A program made the position numbers and the translations under genes. A stretch of DNA of 64,000 nucleotides from Puccinia triticina (Eukaryota > Basidiomycota > Pucciniomycetes > Pucciniales > Pucciniaceae), in contig NC_070574.1 of assembly GCF_026914185.1 (NCBI RefSeq), positions 3,562,501-3,626,500 of the forward strand. Direction: 5' to 3'. This document shows, piece after piece, positions 45,065 through 56,734 of the stretch. Each line of letters begins with the position of its first letter. The stretch's first letter is position 1. A model generated the notes under the pieces. It saw only the letters and a program-made list of their open reading frames with translations. It made no database searches and had not been told where the DNA came from.

Positions 45065-46514
45065 ATAGAATCAAATTTTCCTGTAACTTGATTTTTCCTC
45101 AACTCTTGTCAAGACCACAACTCCTTGATTACACATGCCCCAAAGGTAGAAATTTAACTGCTTGTTTCCAGTGAGGATCACTTGATGCTGTTATTTTATT
45201 TTCTCAGACATTCAAGTAATAAACAATTTAAAATCAAGTTCATATTTCCCAAATCCTGCTAAATCCTTTTGTCAGATCTTACCAAGGCCACAACTCCCAA
45301 ATCAGACATTTCTCAGGGCTGAGAACATCAGGTTTATTTGATGGAGACCATCAAGTAGTAGAGGACCTACAATGAAACCTTCTACTACTAACACCAGGTT
45401 TCCCCAAATCCTGTTAAGCCACAACTCCCAAATAAAGCTTAGCCCAAGCACATGAAGTTATGTTTACAGCAGTTGAAAACTGTTAAATTAAATTGAACAA
45501 AAAGCACTCATAAAAGCTACAAATGAGATCAACAAAAGATTGAGGGGAAGGAATCTAGCACATAAGATTTTTCCTTGTACGCACAGGCTCTGAACAACGG
45601 CTGAATGGAGAGGAATCTTGTGAAGGTAGCGACAATTCTTACCAAGGAGGTAACAGCAGCCTGAGCCCATAGAAGCTTGGTCGGGGAATGCCAGTGGTGC
45701 TGGCCTAAGGTGATCCATCCTCACCCGTCCGTGAGGTAGTTTCCTTGGCTCGGAAAACTGCTAGTTGACTTGGATCAGCCTCATTAGATCCACCACCAAT
45801 CCTTTTGCCCTGGTCATCAATGGCCTCGTGAAGATGAAGATAGACAAAAGCGTCAGCCAACTTGGATTGATCCCCTATCCTCCCGCCCCTGGCCATTGAC
45901 AAGACAAAGACAAACAATGAGCTTTAGCTTTGATTCCACCTCTTGATTGGAATCCCGCGGAGAGCTAACCTATGTAGTCTTTGGGTGATGTTGAACGGCC
46001 GGTTGAGGCCGGAGAGGAGGGGTGATGTTGAATGACCACTTGAGGCCGGAGATGATGGGCAATGTGGGATGTGGCCGGCAGCCTAAAACGTATACATACT
46101 GTGTATCTATGTGCATGTATGCACATATCTATGTGCATGTATGCACATAGGGGGGGCGGAGTGCTTCGAGGCCCAGCGGTCCACGCAGTCATGGAAGCCG
46201 ATGGAACCTTGGTTCTGAGCTCGGAGCTTGCTTAGTCATGTATATGGAGAGGGCGGGCGAGGGGCAGCAAGGGGCAGCTCTGGAGACCTCCCATAGCCTG
46301 TGTATTTCATTTAAGCAGGCTATTGGGTAGGTTGTTTCCAATCTCCAGGGGTGGTGGCTTGATCTGCGGGGTGAGGGTCAGTGAACCGTGGAAACCACAG
46401 AGAGACCAATTAATTGGAATGTGTGGTTTCCACGAGCCCACAAAAGTGCACTCAAGGACTCTACCAAGATTCCATGTGCTAGCGTGGAATCCACCCAAGA
46501 TTTCCCATCGGAAG
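45065..46514. other. Spacer between gypsy fragment and copia element; no gene
   Basis: Only simple features are seen: a 22-bp TCTATGTGCATGTATGCACA-type palindromic unit repeated at about 46105-46149, and an inverted pair around GTGGTTTCCAC near 46393 and 46425. Open frames here show no domain. Confidence 0.5.
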
Positions 46515-46840
46515 TGTTAGAGGCCAGGGTAGCCAAGGTGGTAAACTTAGTCCATAAGCAAGTTTATTCATCCAAAGCATGTATCCAAAACGTTGTATAT
46601 ACATGCTGCGGCTACGCCTGTACTTAGTCTAGCTCAACCCGTGCGGTAACGGATTCCCTCTTTCCTCACCAAGAGTGGATCCAATACCGTACGAGGCTGA
46701 CCCTACCGTGACGCATCTCTTGTTGTCAGGTATGTGCAATCCAATCAACCAAGAGTGGATCCAATACCGTACAAGGCTGACCCTACCGTGACACATCTCT
46801 TGTTGTCAGATTTGCATTCACTCTTTTTGAGTGTCTTATA
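46515..46840 (+). repeat. Left LTR of copia element 1
   Basis: Begins TGTTAGAGGCC and ends TTCTTATA-like (here GTGTCTTATA). It carries TTG at two sites where the right LTR has TCG, and CA where the right LTR has CG at several others. Confidence 0.92.
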
Positions 46841-47103
46841 GGTTAAAAGCCGGTTCTGCTAATCGGAGGTATTTGCGTCCATTTTTTTGGGAGACCATCA
46901 TTTTATGGTTGGTTGAGGAGGAAAGCAAAAGCTTCAAGAAATCAAAGATAGAGCGTACAAAGAAACAGAAGAAAAACAAAAAAAAAGAAAGAGAAAAAGA
47001 AGAAGAAGAAAGAAAAGAAGCGATCCAAAAAATTGAAGAACGTCAAAGAAAATCCTACCAGAGTTTTGAAACACCACATCAATCCACCTCCCTCAATACA
47101 CAA

Positions 47104-50100
47104 ATGGCGAACACACCATCTGCGGAAGATTTCTTCCATATAAAATCGGAAATCGATCGTCTGGAGCGCATTATTGCCGCCAACCCAGCACCACATCAAC
47201 TCCCTCCTGCCCAAGCCGACAGTGGAAACACGATAATCATCAGTTTCCACAAGAAACCGCTAGAGTTGCATCACATGCACAACCCAAAGAAGACCAGGCT
47301 CGAGAAAGGCAAGGCTAACTTCAAGGCATGGGACCGAGAAATCAACCGCACGCTGAAATATGTATTCAAAAGTGCCGAAAATTTCACGCTACTTGAAGTC
47401 AACTTCAAGCGATCTGCCAAAGATCAAGCGGCAATTGCTTGTCTGTTACAATCAACAATCAAGACCTCTCTCTTGGACATTGTCGATGGAACCAACTCCG
47501 ACGATCCGTGGAAGATCTTCACACTCCTTAAAGAACAGTGTGATTGATCAGATAGACAACACAAACTGGCTATAATCAAACAGTTTGCCGAGCTGATTAG
47601 CAATTGATTGCCCAGCTCCGACCTCACACTCGCAAAATGGAGCAAAGTGTGGGCTGAGATCACTCAACTCAAGCTAACACTTGAAGAAGTCGGTGGTCTA
47701 TTACTCCAGTATAGTTTTGCGGCACCTAGCGGCGTCGACACGAAGACGTTTGAGTTCAAAGTGAGCCAGAAACTTGAAGGCTCCAACAAAACGACAGTTA
47801 GCGACGTTATCATCGTTATCCAAGCAGCGTCCGGGAAATATCAAGGGAAAGCTGTGGTAACCGCTGAAGATTCTTACGTCCTGATGGATGTCAATGCGAT
47901 TCAAGCGCTAAGATCGACGGCAAACCGGTACGCACCTCCACACCGCCGTCAACACACGCCAAACGGACCTCCCCAGCAAGCTTCCCCTATGCCGGTACAA
48001 TCACCCCCGCAAAAGACCTCCCTCTCTATAGAAAAGGCAGCAGTGTACCACGGGTACCCGCTAAACAGTTACCTCACGTCGACTTGGGGACCCCAGTGTC
48101 ACTAATGCAAGCAGAACGGACACTGGCACAATAACTGCAAGATCTTCTGGGATGATGTTAATGCTGGACTTATCGGCCCGACCAATGTAGGTCAATCACC
48201 GTCGAACCAGGCCCCACCGGATCAACCGATAAACCAAAATAACCGCCTCCGACAGCTTGATGTGCCAGAAGTCAGTGACGGGAAGATCTTACTCGACTCC
48301 GGGGCTACTACTCATGTGAGTGGCTCGCTCAATCTCTACACATCGACAGAAGAACTGGAAACACCAAAGAAGATCCTCCTTGCAGTAGCTGATTGTTCCG
48401 TTGATGTCAGGCTCAAGGGAATGATCACAATCCCGACGAAGCAGGGGAATGTGACAGTTGAAGATGTGTTTTATTGCCCAGGTGTTGATGGAATAATCCT
48501 TTCGGTCGGTTGGTTGACTAGTGTAGGATGGAGGCTTAGATTTCAAGGACGAGAAGCAACGTTAACTAGTCCCACCCTTATAGTTTTTAACACATTGTAC
48601 CGAAATTACTGCTGGTATCTAAGTAATCTACATGACTTGTTAAACTTGAATAAGATAACGCAAAAGCCTTTGTTTGACCCTTTTCTGTGGCACCGGCGCC
48701 TTGGACACGTTTCCAAAGAAGTTGTGCGAAAATACCTGAAACAACATTATCCCAATGAGAGTGAAGGAAAGTCTTGGGATTCTTTCTTCTGCACCCAATG
48801 CGCGAAATCAAAAAGCGTGGATAAGAAGTCACCTGGAGGGAACTCTCTCATACCTCGAGACAAACCACTCAAAATGCTCGTCTTGGATGTTGCTGGCCCG
48901 TTTTCTTATGATATGTCTGGCAAAAGATACGTCATTACGCTCAGAGATCACGCAACTACCTACATCTGGTGCAATGTAATGACGGAACGAAGCGAGGTCC
49001 CTGGAAAAATCATGTCGTGGTTGAACCACATGAAAACTACGCTGGGCAGATATCCGAAGGCCATACGCTGCGACAACGCGCCTGAATACACTGCTTCCCT
49101 GAAGAAACTCCTGGTGCCGATTGGAGTCACGCTGGCCCCGGTACCACCCTACAGTCCTGAACAAAACGGCGAGGCAGAGAGGGTCAACCAAACTCTAGGC
49201 GACATGGCCAGGACAATGCTCCACAAGTCGAAGATGCCCCAACCCTACTGGAGTTATGCCTACCGCATGGCCGCTCATATCCACAACCGAATCCCCAACA
49301 AGAAAATAGATACTTGTCCTCTGAACAAGCTATATGATATCAACACCGATCCAAACGTCCTATACCCGTTTGGGGCCAAAGCAATAGTCCATGTGCCCAA
49401 GGAAAAACGGGATAAGCTGTCCAAAAGAGCAATCTCAGGAAAACTCATTGGGTATCCGGCAGCCGGAGCAGGCTGGCTAATACACTCCAACCAAAACGGC
49501 AGAATCCTCCACTCAACATCAGTGATATTTCCGGAATTCCAAAACCTACCGGTGAAGAAGAAGGAACCAAAGAAGTCCGACATCGATTTCATCATAAATC
49601 AAATTGCACTGAAGCTTGGGGAAGAGACCACTGATCAAATTGCAAAGGCAGAAGAGAAAGCAATAGCAAACCTTCCAGTCAACAAGGACCGACGGATCCC
49701 GATGAACATCAAGTCAGCCCTCAAGTCTGCCAAAGAAGTAGTGTGGCGAGCAGCGGCGAATTACGAGATCGATAAATTTGTTGAGCTAGGAGTAGGTGTA
49801 TGGACACCAGTGGATCCTTTTCCCGGGGCCAAAGCGCTGGGATGCCGCTGGGTCTTTGCGATAAAGGATGGAATTGTGCCAGGGGACCCAGAAATCTTCC
49901 GCGCCAGGTATGTCGCGAAAGGGTTCAATCAAGTAATGGGACAAGATTGCAACGAGACGTACGCACCAACCGCCTCCCTATTCACGCTTCGACTATTGAT
50001 ATCACTAGCCATCAAGTTTCATTACCCGATTGCAACCTTCAATGTAAGTTCGGCATACCTCTACAGTCCAATAGAAGAGGAGGTCTATGTTCAACCTCCA

Positions 50101-51213
50101 ACGGAAATCAGACCGGAATTGAAAGGGAAAATTATGAAGCTGAATAAGACAATGTACGGCACAAAACAAGCCGCATGTTGATGGTGGAAGTTTTTCAAGT
50201 CAAAAATGGAAGATATTGGTTTTACTGCGTCGGAACTAGAACAGTCACTATACATCTACAGGCGGGGAACGGGTTTCATCATCATATGGTTACACGTGGA
50301 CGATGGATTTGCGGTAGCGTTGGATGAAGGTCTAATGGGCGAGCTGAGGACGGCAATGGAAAAGGACATGAAGATCAAATGGTCAGATAAAGTGGCAAAG
50401 CTGGTGGGGATAAACATAAAGCTGAAAGCGGACGTGGTAGAACTCAACCAGGAAAAGCTAGCGAATCAAATAGTGACCGACTACGCAAGACCATTTTTCA
50501 CGCAACGAAGTACTCTCCCAGACAAGGCGTTAGAAATCCATTCTGGTGAGCCGGTTGACCAAACTAAATACCGGTCCATCATTGGTTCATTAATGTACTT
50601 AGCATCGGGCACAAGACCAGATATCTCGTACGGAGTAAATCTGCTAGCGAGGTACAGTGAAAATCCATCTCAGCAACACTGGGAAGCGCTAGATTTTCTT
50701 ATTGGGTATTTAAAAAGTACTAAATCGATGAAGTTGACGTTGAAAGGGCGTGGAAAATTGCTGGACTTGTGGTTGGATGCGAATTGGGGCGGCGAGCACA
50801 AACGGTCTACTTCTGGTTTTGTCATCAAGCACCTGGGGGACTCCATTGCGTGGGGAGCGAAGCGGCAAACGGTGGTAGCACTATCGACTTGTGCGGCGGA
50901 GTATGTGGCCCTATCGGACGGATCTCAGCAATTGGCCGGAATCTCAATACTTCTTGATGAAATAGACCACCAGCTGCCTATGGAAATTTTCTGTGACAAT
51001 GAAGCAGCCATCCTAATTGCGGGCGACAACGTGTCAAAGAAGAAAACAAAGTACCTGACGCGGGCATTTTATTTCATTAATGACTTCATCAGAGAAAACA
51101 AAGTCAAGATCTCATGGACAAGCACCAATCTTCAACAGGCGGACATCTTCACAAAGCAACTAGGACCCAACAAAATGGACGCGGCAATGGCATCACTTGG
51201 TCTGAAGGCGTGA
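47104..51213 (+). pseudogene. Copia element 1 gag-pol with four stops and a lost RT aspartate
   Basis: A single frame runs from MANTPSAEDFFHIKSEIDR to the RNase H end. Gag: helical region with LEKGKANFKAWDRE and a zinc knuckle of the CX2CX4HX4C type near 48097. Protease: DSGATTHVSGS at about 48295. Integrase: LWHRRLGHVS, FCTQCAKSK, and the three acids in VLDVAGPF, RCDNAPEY and YSPEQNGEAERVNQ. Reverse transcriptase: GCRWVFAIKDG and LHVDDGF are present, but the first catalytic aspartate is Asn (ATFNVSSAYLY at about 50040). RNase H: WLDANWGGEHKRSTSGFV and FCDNEAAI. Stops: TGA 47545, TGA 47605, TAA 48103 (inside the zinc knuckle) and TGA 50179. A Lys/Glu-rich upstream extension in the same frame begins inside the LTR and is probably not translated. 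Confidence 0.9.
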
Positions 51214-51239
51214 AGTTTACCAACTTGGGGGGGGGGGGG

Positions 51240-51565
51240 TGTTAGAGGCCGGGGTAGCCAAGGTGGTAAACTTAGTCCATAAGCAAGTTTATTCATCCAA
51301 AGCATGTATCCAAAACGTTGTATATACATGCTGCGGCTATGCCTGTACTTAGTCTAGCTCAACCTGTGCGGTACCAGATTCCCTCTTTCCTCACCAAGAG
51401 TGGATCCGATACCGTACGAGGCTGACCCTACCGTGACGCATCTCTTGTCGTCAGGTATGTGCAATCCAATCAACCGAGAGTGGATCCAATACCGTACGAG
51501 GCTGACCCTACCGTGACGCATCTCTTGTCGTCAGATTTGCATTCACTCTTTTTGAGTTTCTTATA
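51240..51565 (+). repeat. Right LTR of copia element 1
   Basis: Direct copy of the left LTR with about 12 differences. It is preceded by a run of G (polypurine tract) and followed by the GGAAG target duplication. Confidence 0.92.
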
Positions 51566-51570
51566 GGAAG

Positions 51571-52107
51571 GACGAGGAATTAAAACCTTTGTCCATGTCC
51601 GACGGGGTGCCCCCAATTTTGGGTTCACCAATTCAGTGCGACCCGTCGGATCCACACTGCCGCACGGTAAAGAAGTACATATTGTGATTTGAATAATGCT
51701 TGGACCAAAGGAAAAATTTTGCGGCATAAAGTTATGCGCTTGAGCTGCTGTGCAGAAGTTTGTGCCGAAGATATTGCCACACAGCCTCAGGGCCTCAGGA
51801 TTGTGACGTCATCGATCCAGCGATGGCGATATCCTGAGGCTGTGGTTGAGACTGGTTGAGAGGCCGATCCATCCCACCCATCCCATCATCCGCCCGGCCG
51901 TTCATCAAGATCCCATCCCGGTTCCACCAACAATTCCGACAGTGCCTCCACCAAGCCATCACCAGTTCCAATCCAATGGTTTTTTGTCCTTGGACCTTAC
52001 ACCCCCTCCACCAAAATTGCCGTGGTCCGGATGGCCCATCAAGGTTGGGGTTCGCCAGAAATCCGTAACTTAATCGGCGCATCGATATCCCGCCAGTCCT
52101 TTAATCG
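51571..52107. other. Upstream part of the Tc1/mariner relic; no intact gene
   Basis: The inverted sequences GCCTCAGGAT (about 51793) and ATATCCTGAGGC (about 51830) make a local hairpin. Further right, a GASIPRQSFNRWLTLF-like reading at about 52073-52120, in another frame than the downstream ORF, suggests the start of the helix-turn-helix region of the transposase. Confidence 0.4.
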
Positions 52108-52745
52108 GTGGCTCACGCTTTTTGCGAGACCCGATGTGTTGTGAAGGACCCAGACACTTACGAGGCCCAGGGCCGACCGGCCACGCTGACAAGAGAGGAG
52201 TGCGTGTTCATAATCAAACTAGTCCAATCGGAACCCGGTCTGTTCTTGGAAGAGATCAGAGAACATTTGTACGATTCAACCGGGACCCTGCTCAATATTG
52301 AGGAAGTCCACAGAAATCTTGTCCAGCGTTTGTCAATCACGCTGAAGAGACCCAAGACCAGAAATATTCGAAGATCAATCCTTGCCAAGTTCTCCTTTAT
52401 CAAATATAAGGAGTATTTCCGAGCAGAATTCCTGGTCTTTCCTTTGATCTCTCCTGTTTCACTAGGGTTTGCTAATTTCCTAACGTGAGCAGATGAAACC
52501 TCTTTTTGCAACCGGGATCTCCTCCGACAGCATGCTCGTTCGCCACAAGGGACCCCGGCCACTCAGTTTGTAATCAATCAGAACCCCGTTCGACTGAGCT
52601 TGCTTGCGCCCGGCTATCTCGATGGATCAACTTGCGGCCCTTCCAACGTTGAACCACCGCCGACACATTTGATGGGCGCAAGTTCAAACACTTTGTGCAA
52701 TAGGATTTGTGAATTGATCTTGTCTAGTCCTCTTCCCAAGCCAAT
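52108..52745 (+). pseudogene. Tc1/mariner (IS630-like) transposase relic
   Basis: The frame contains DPDTYEAQGRPATLTREECV, PGLFLEEIREHLYDSTG, a recognition-helix-like HRNLVQRLSITLK and ending AEFLVF. This is the paired helix-turn-helix plus first catalytic region of IS630-like transposases common in basidiomycetes. After a short gap, DETSFCNRDLLRQHARSPQG and NPVRLSLLAPGYLDG read on from about 52494 in a shifted frame, so either an intron with a weak donor or a frameshift lies at about 52438-52492. The C-terminal catalytic part is missing; sequence similarity stops just before the element at 52760. Confidence 0.7.
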
Positions 52746-53366
52746 TTTACCTCAGATTACACCACGGGTGCACTAAAAGTTTTCTGATGGGGTCCGAAAA
52801 TAATCTGCTGGTTTTTGGAAATATTTATGGAGAATGTTGGGATAATATTTTCCCAGCCCCTTTGTAAATATTTCCTCCCCTTTTTTTTTTGAAATGAAAT
52901 ATTTCCGGGGATATCTATGGGAAAGAAAATATTTCCTTGAACTTTTTCAAAAAGTCTCAGGAAATATTCTCATTCCTCTCAAAGTTCAAGGAAATATTTC
53001 CTCTCACCATCAAAAGTTCACAGAGATATTTACAGTGATTTTTACTGTTTGGCCGGCTCGGGCACGGACGGCAACACACGGCTTTGGCACCGGTGCGTCA
53101 CGGACCCAGTTGAGACAACGGGAAATCACCCCCATCGTTGGATGGGTTGGGTCAAATGTTTGGTGGCAGAGGTCACTTATTTAAGTTGTTGAGGCTGCTG
53201 GCAGGGTTCCGTCTGGCCAAAAAAATAAGTTGACACTGGCTGGCCAAAAAAAGCACGTTGACAGCGGGTTGCGCAGCAACCCGCCGAACTCCGACCAACC
53301 GGAGATTCCAAATTTTTTGCACAAGTCATCTCTTGTCTCCACGTCAACCATCTTGCCTGCAAACAC

Positions 53367-53402
53367 CCCCCCCCCCCCCCCCCCCAAACACACACACACA
53401 CA
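53367..53402. repeat. Poly-C and (CA)n microsatellite
   Basis: A run of about 20 C is followed after AAA by about eight CA dinucleotides. Confidence 0.9.
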
Positions 53403-53624
53403 CCGCACCTCTGATTCCAATCTAACAGGCTTGATTTTTGCCTCCATCTTGCATACGTCCAATAAATTTTTGATCAAAGCAATGGCTCGAGGAGAAAATG
53501 TCCAAAGGGCTCCCCAGCCGAAGTGAGTCATGTCATCGTTTTCTTATCATTTCTGGTGTGCGTGAGGCTACCCAGGTGCCAATGCTCATATGTTTTGTTC
53601 TCCACATATTTGGCTTTCAACAGA

Positions 53625-54182
53625 ATGGGACGATCTCAACGAGGGCGCATTCATGAGGGCCATGGAGTCCTTGATGAAAGAATTGAACGCCGGGGCAGGC
53701 ACAGATCCAAGGAATTGGAAGGCGATATACTTCATCTCATTCCATCTCATTCAATTCTGAATCAAAGATGCTCATGCATTTATTTCTTTCTCCTTAGCTT
53801 TCTAAATACAAAGTCACCCCTGCCACTGTCGGCGGAGCCGAGACTGTCAAGCAAGGGACTTATGAGCGTGATCCCGCGACCGGAAAATTCAGAGATGAAG
53901 ATATAGCTCGGATCCTCAGGGACGCGACATACGATGTCGCTGGAGCTTTTGGGGCCCAACACTCGCCCGCTGTGCTCCGATGGATCGATTGCCAAGGAAT
54001 GCGGACGGCCAGGTGTGTTGATTCGCTGCCATGTTTGTAACTTGAGCCATTGCTGATTGCTCATGTTTTATTAGAGACGTATGGCGAGCTTGCACGTTGA
54101 ATGAGTTTAGGGAGTACCTGGGCTTAAAAGCGTTCGAGAGCTTTGAGGAGTGGAACTCAGACGAAACGATTGTCAGTCCTCG
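53625..54182 (+). pseudogene. Fragment of a Ppo-like fatty-acid haem peroxidase gene
   Basis: Three exon-like pieces are separated by introns with good GT-AG signals. The first reads WDDLNEGAFMRAMESLMKEL and GTDPRNWK, the second GKFRDEDIARILRDATYDVA, GAFGAQHSPAVLRWI, and the third (from 54076) RACTLNEFREYLGLKAFESF, EEWN. The last two match the C-terminal part of the peroxidase domain of fungal linoleate diol synthases/Ppo oxygenases, where ...EFRKFLGLK.F.TFEEWNPD is characteristic. The haem-binding His region and the following P450 domain are absent. It lies wholly inside the TA-flanked element, so I infer capture of host exons. Identification is from remembered motifs and is moderate. Confidence 0.55.
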
Positions 54183-54952
54183 ATCTTGGTGATCAACGCA
54201 TTTGACTGAATGCTAACACAGTTTTTCTTTGAATGACTCATATGCCACAGGCAAACACCATGGAAGATCTGGTTGGTCGCCAACGCTGATACTAGTATCA
54301 ATAGCGGTCTAGATTGATATATATATATATACCAATCTCCTCTTTTATTCTAGTATACATCTTTTCTGTCGTTCTTACTATCTTTTTGCTTGCAATGAAA
54401 ATAATCCTCCTGTTGGGATGATGCCGGATTGATGTGTGTAGTATTTTTGAAAATATTATTGAAAATATTTCACTCGAGAAAAATGAGGCACCAAAATATT
54501 GTGAGCAATATTTTTGGTTCTCATGAATATTTTGTCCAACAAAATGTGGATATTGGAATATTTTGCATGATAAAAATGGTTTATTAGACTATTTTGTAGG
54601 ATAAAACTTGATTAACATAATATTTTCCTGGATATGTGGTGGGATTCGAGATATTTTCCCAAAAATTTTGGTTTTCTCATCATCAATATCTTCAAAAAAA
54701 TTGTAAAAACCACTCTGAGTGGTTTCTGAGATATTTTCAAAATATTTGGGGGGAGATATCCCGGAAAATATTTCCTAAATTTATGCAAAATATTTCAGAA
54801 ACCACTCAGAGTGGTTTCTGAGATATTCTCAAAATATCACAAACGCGGATGCTGTGACTCGTTCCTGGCGACGTCCGTTCTGAATGAACTGGAAAATATT
54901 TCCAAGCCGGATTCAATCCGGCTTCGGAATATCTTTTTGCACCCGTGGTGTA

Positions 54953-55324
54953 GGTAAGCTTGAATCCTTCCTACCCACAAGAAACTTGTATTTTACTACA
55001 ACTGCCTTGGTTGAATATGTATTCTGCAATAATACAAGCAGCATTTGTACCACCTCAAAGGGCCAAGCAGCCCACCTTTCTTGAACTCAGCCAAGTTGAA
55101 GAACCTGATCATTTCCTTTACACATTGGATTCCATTCCTCTACCAACTGAGCAAACAAACATCTTACTTTCAGTGGCATGTATTTAAGTGATCTTTTGAA
55201 GGTTGGCTAAACCAGAAGGATACATTTTGAAGCTGGCAATCTTATATTGTTTGGTTTGATACAAAAATTTGTTTGCTGGGTTTAAAAAAGGGAAGGAACT
55301 CGGGTATTTTGTATTTGTATCATT
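54953..55324. other. Spacer; no gene recognised
   Basis: An open stretch to about 55187 has no recognisable domain. Nothing else is seen. Confidence 0.45.
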
Positions 55325-56250
55325 TTACATGGCGGGAAGGCCGAGGGACATGGCATAGAGAGAGGAAAGAAGGAAGAGCAACCAATGGTGGCCGTGGCTC
55401 TTCTTCTTCATGGCATCCTCGAGTAAGCTGCCCATGATAGCGCCACCAATAGTACCGCTTCTTTCCGAGCAGTCCTCCAGCAGCTCCTCCGGCCAACGCG
55501 CCCATCACTCTGCGGTCGCACATTTGGCCCGATGCTCCTTGTCCAGGCTTCTTGCGTGGCCTAGCACGGACAGCGGGGTTGTTGTCGGCTTTGTGGAGGG
55601 GTCCGTCCGAGTCCCACGGCGCGCGGCCGACCCTTTGCGAAGGCGGCGGGCAACGGGCGTTCTTCCGTTTGTTGGGCTTCTGGGGCGTCTTCGGCTTGTC
55701 TCTGCCTGTCGGCCGGGCACCAGGTGCGGGCTTGAAATGAGGCTTGGTGGGGCTTCTGGTTGTGGCTTCGAAGCCGTCGTCCGAGGATGATGATGAGGAG
55801 GAGGAGGAGAAAGAGGAGTGGGAGGGGGAGAGGAGGGCGTCAGGGGCGAGGCGTCCGCGGCGAGCTTGACGAGCGTCCACAGTGCGCACCTGCGCTTCTT
55901 GATCGCCAGACAGCCGTCACAGAGCTCGATGAGCTGGTTGCAGTAGTCCTGGATGTCACCGAGGAACCGGCCGAGCTGGGCGGCGCAGGCCTCGAGACAG
56001 CCAAGCTGGTCGGCTGGGCTGAGGGTCTCCTCGGCCCCAAGGCTACAGGCCGGGTCGTAGCCGAGCTGCGCTCATGATGCAGACTGCCGGCGGGCTGGGG
56101 CGAGCGTTGGCGATCGCGGGGAGCGTGATCGGGGAGGGTGTGACGAACAGGCCTTGATGGTCTCCAGGTTCTGAGCGAGGACCTGGTAATGCAGCTAGCC
56201 ATTGTCCTCTTTATGCGGAGGCGCTTGCGACGGGTGTTGTTGTACTGATT
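55325..56250 (-). CDS. Unrecognised gene with helical Cys-rich domain and glycine-zipper end
   Basis: Reading on the minus strand, an upstream piece (about 56190) has HYQVLAQNLETIKA. After a possible intron ending GCGCAG, the frame reads LGYDPACSLGAEETLSPADQ, then CLEACAAQLGRFLGDIQDYC and LIELCDGCLAIKKRRCALW, a Cys-rich helical segment. Pro/Ser-rich sequence follows. In another frame come MGALAGGAAGGLLGKK and, after a one-base shift, GTIGGAIMGSLLEDAMKKKS, together a glycine-zipper membrane-type motif seen in small fungal proteins. The pieces use different frames, so unrecognised introns or frameshifts exist and the exact model is uncertain. Long frames on the plus strand here are by-products of high GC content. 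Confidence 0.4.
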
Positions 56251-56734
56251 CTGGGGCTACGAGCAATTGTAGTGAGCAATGGCTGGAGGTTGGTAGGACT
56301 AGTTGGATTGGCCACTAAGGAAGCGAACGTTTCGAATAATCATCAGCATCATTTCTTGTCGGATTTGATCATCGACCAGCCTTTGTTAGATGTTTTCAAT
56401 TTCGGGTAAAAGATCTTGAAACTTGTACTGTGATCGAACATCTGGGGCCAAAAGAATGAGAGAAATCAGTTATGCATCTGTTTAATTGGAAAAGGAATTG
56501 AATTACGGTCAATTCAGCCGGTGGTGGACCCATGCCGCATGTTCGGTAGCTAGGAGCTCCGAGGCAGAAGAGGAACCGGGAGGTGGCTTCTTCCTGCCAA
56601 GCAGATCGAGTCCAATAGCCGACAATCCAAAGTGTAGAAACAAAAAAAAGGCTTTCTAAGCTATTCGGATAGGGATTTCGGCGGCCTGGGTGATCAATGA
56701 TGTATTGTTCTGCCTGATCAATGATGTATTGTTC
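56251..56734. other. Spacer before copia element 2
   Basis: No gene is called. A 24-bp unit, TGATCAATGATGTATTGTTC plus four bases, is duplicated in tandem at about 56691-56738, just where copia coding similarity begins. Confidence 0.5.

Larger units (their letters stand above)
46515..51565 (+). mobile_element. Full-length but inactive Ty1/copia retrotransposon
   Basis: Two direct LTRs of equal length (46515-46840 and 51240-51565, 326 bp each) are flanked by the 5-bp duplication GGAAG (46510-46514 and 51566-51570). A G-run polypurine tract sits immediately before the right LTR. The LTRs differ at about 12 positions (about 3.7 percent), mostly CpG-type transitions. Each LTR has an internal tandem duplication of a ~80-bp segment containing AGAGTGGATCC. 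The interior is one gag-pol frame with four stops. Confidence 0.93.
52760..54950. mobile_element. TA-flanked non-autonomous element carrying a gene fragment
   Basis: The ends are the inverted repeats CACCACGGGTGCA and TGCACCCGTGGTG, each bordered by TA (52758-52759 and 54951-54952), which fits Tc1/mariner-type insertion. Subterminal regions (about 52800-53040 and 54430-54930) are dominated by AATATTT/GAAATATTT repeats and hairpins such as AAGCCGGATTCAATCCGGCTT-type ends. The middle is GC-richer and contains spliced-looking coding sequence unrelated to any transposase. Confidence 0.75.

Noticed and set aside
46831..47103. Gag start upstream of 47104, beginning in the left LTR
   Set aside because: The extra residues come from the LTR and a low-complexity AAG-rich stretch; the ATG at 47104 starts sequence of normal composition.
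55410..56077. Plus-strand open frames of 105-126 codons
   Set aside because: High GC content keeps stops rare; the minus strand has the more protein-like blocks.
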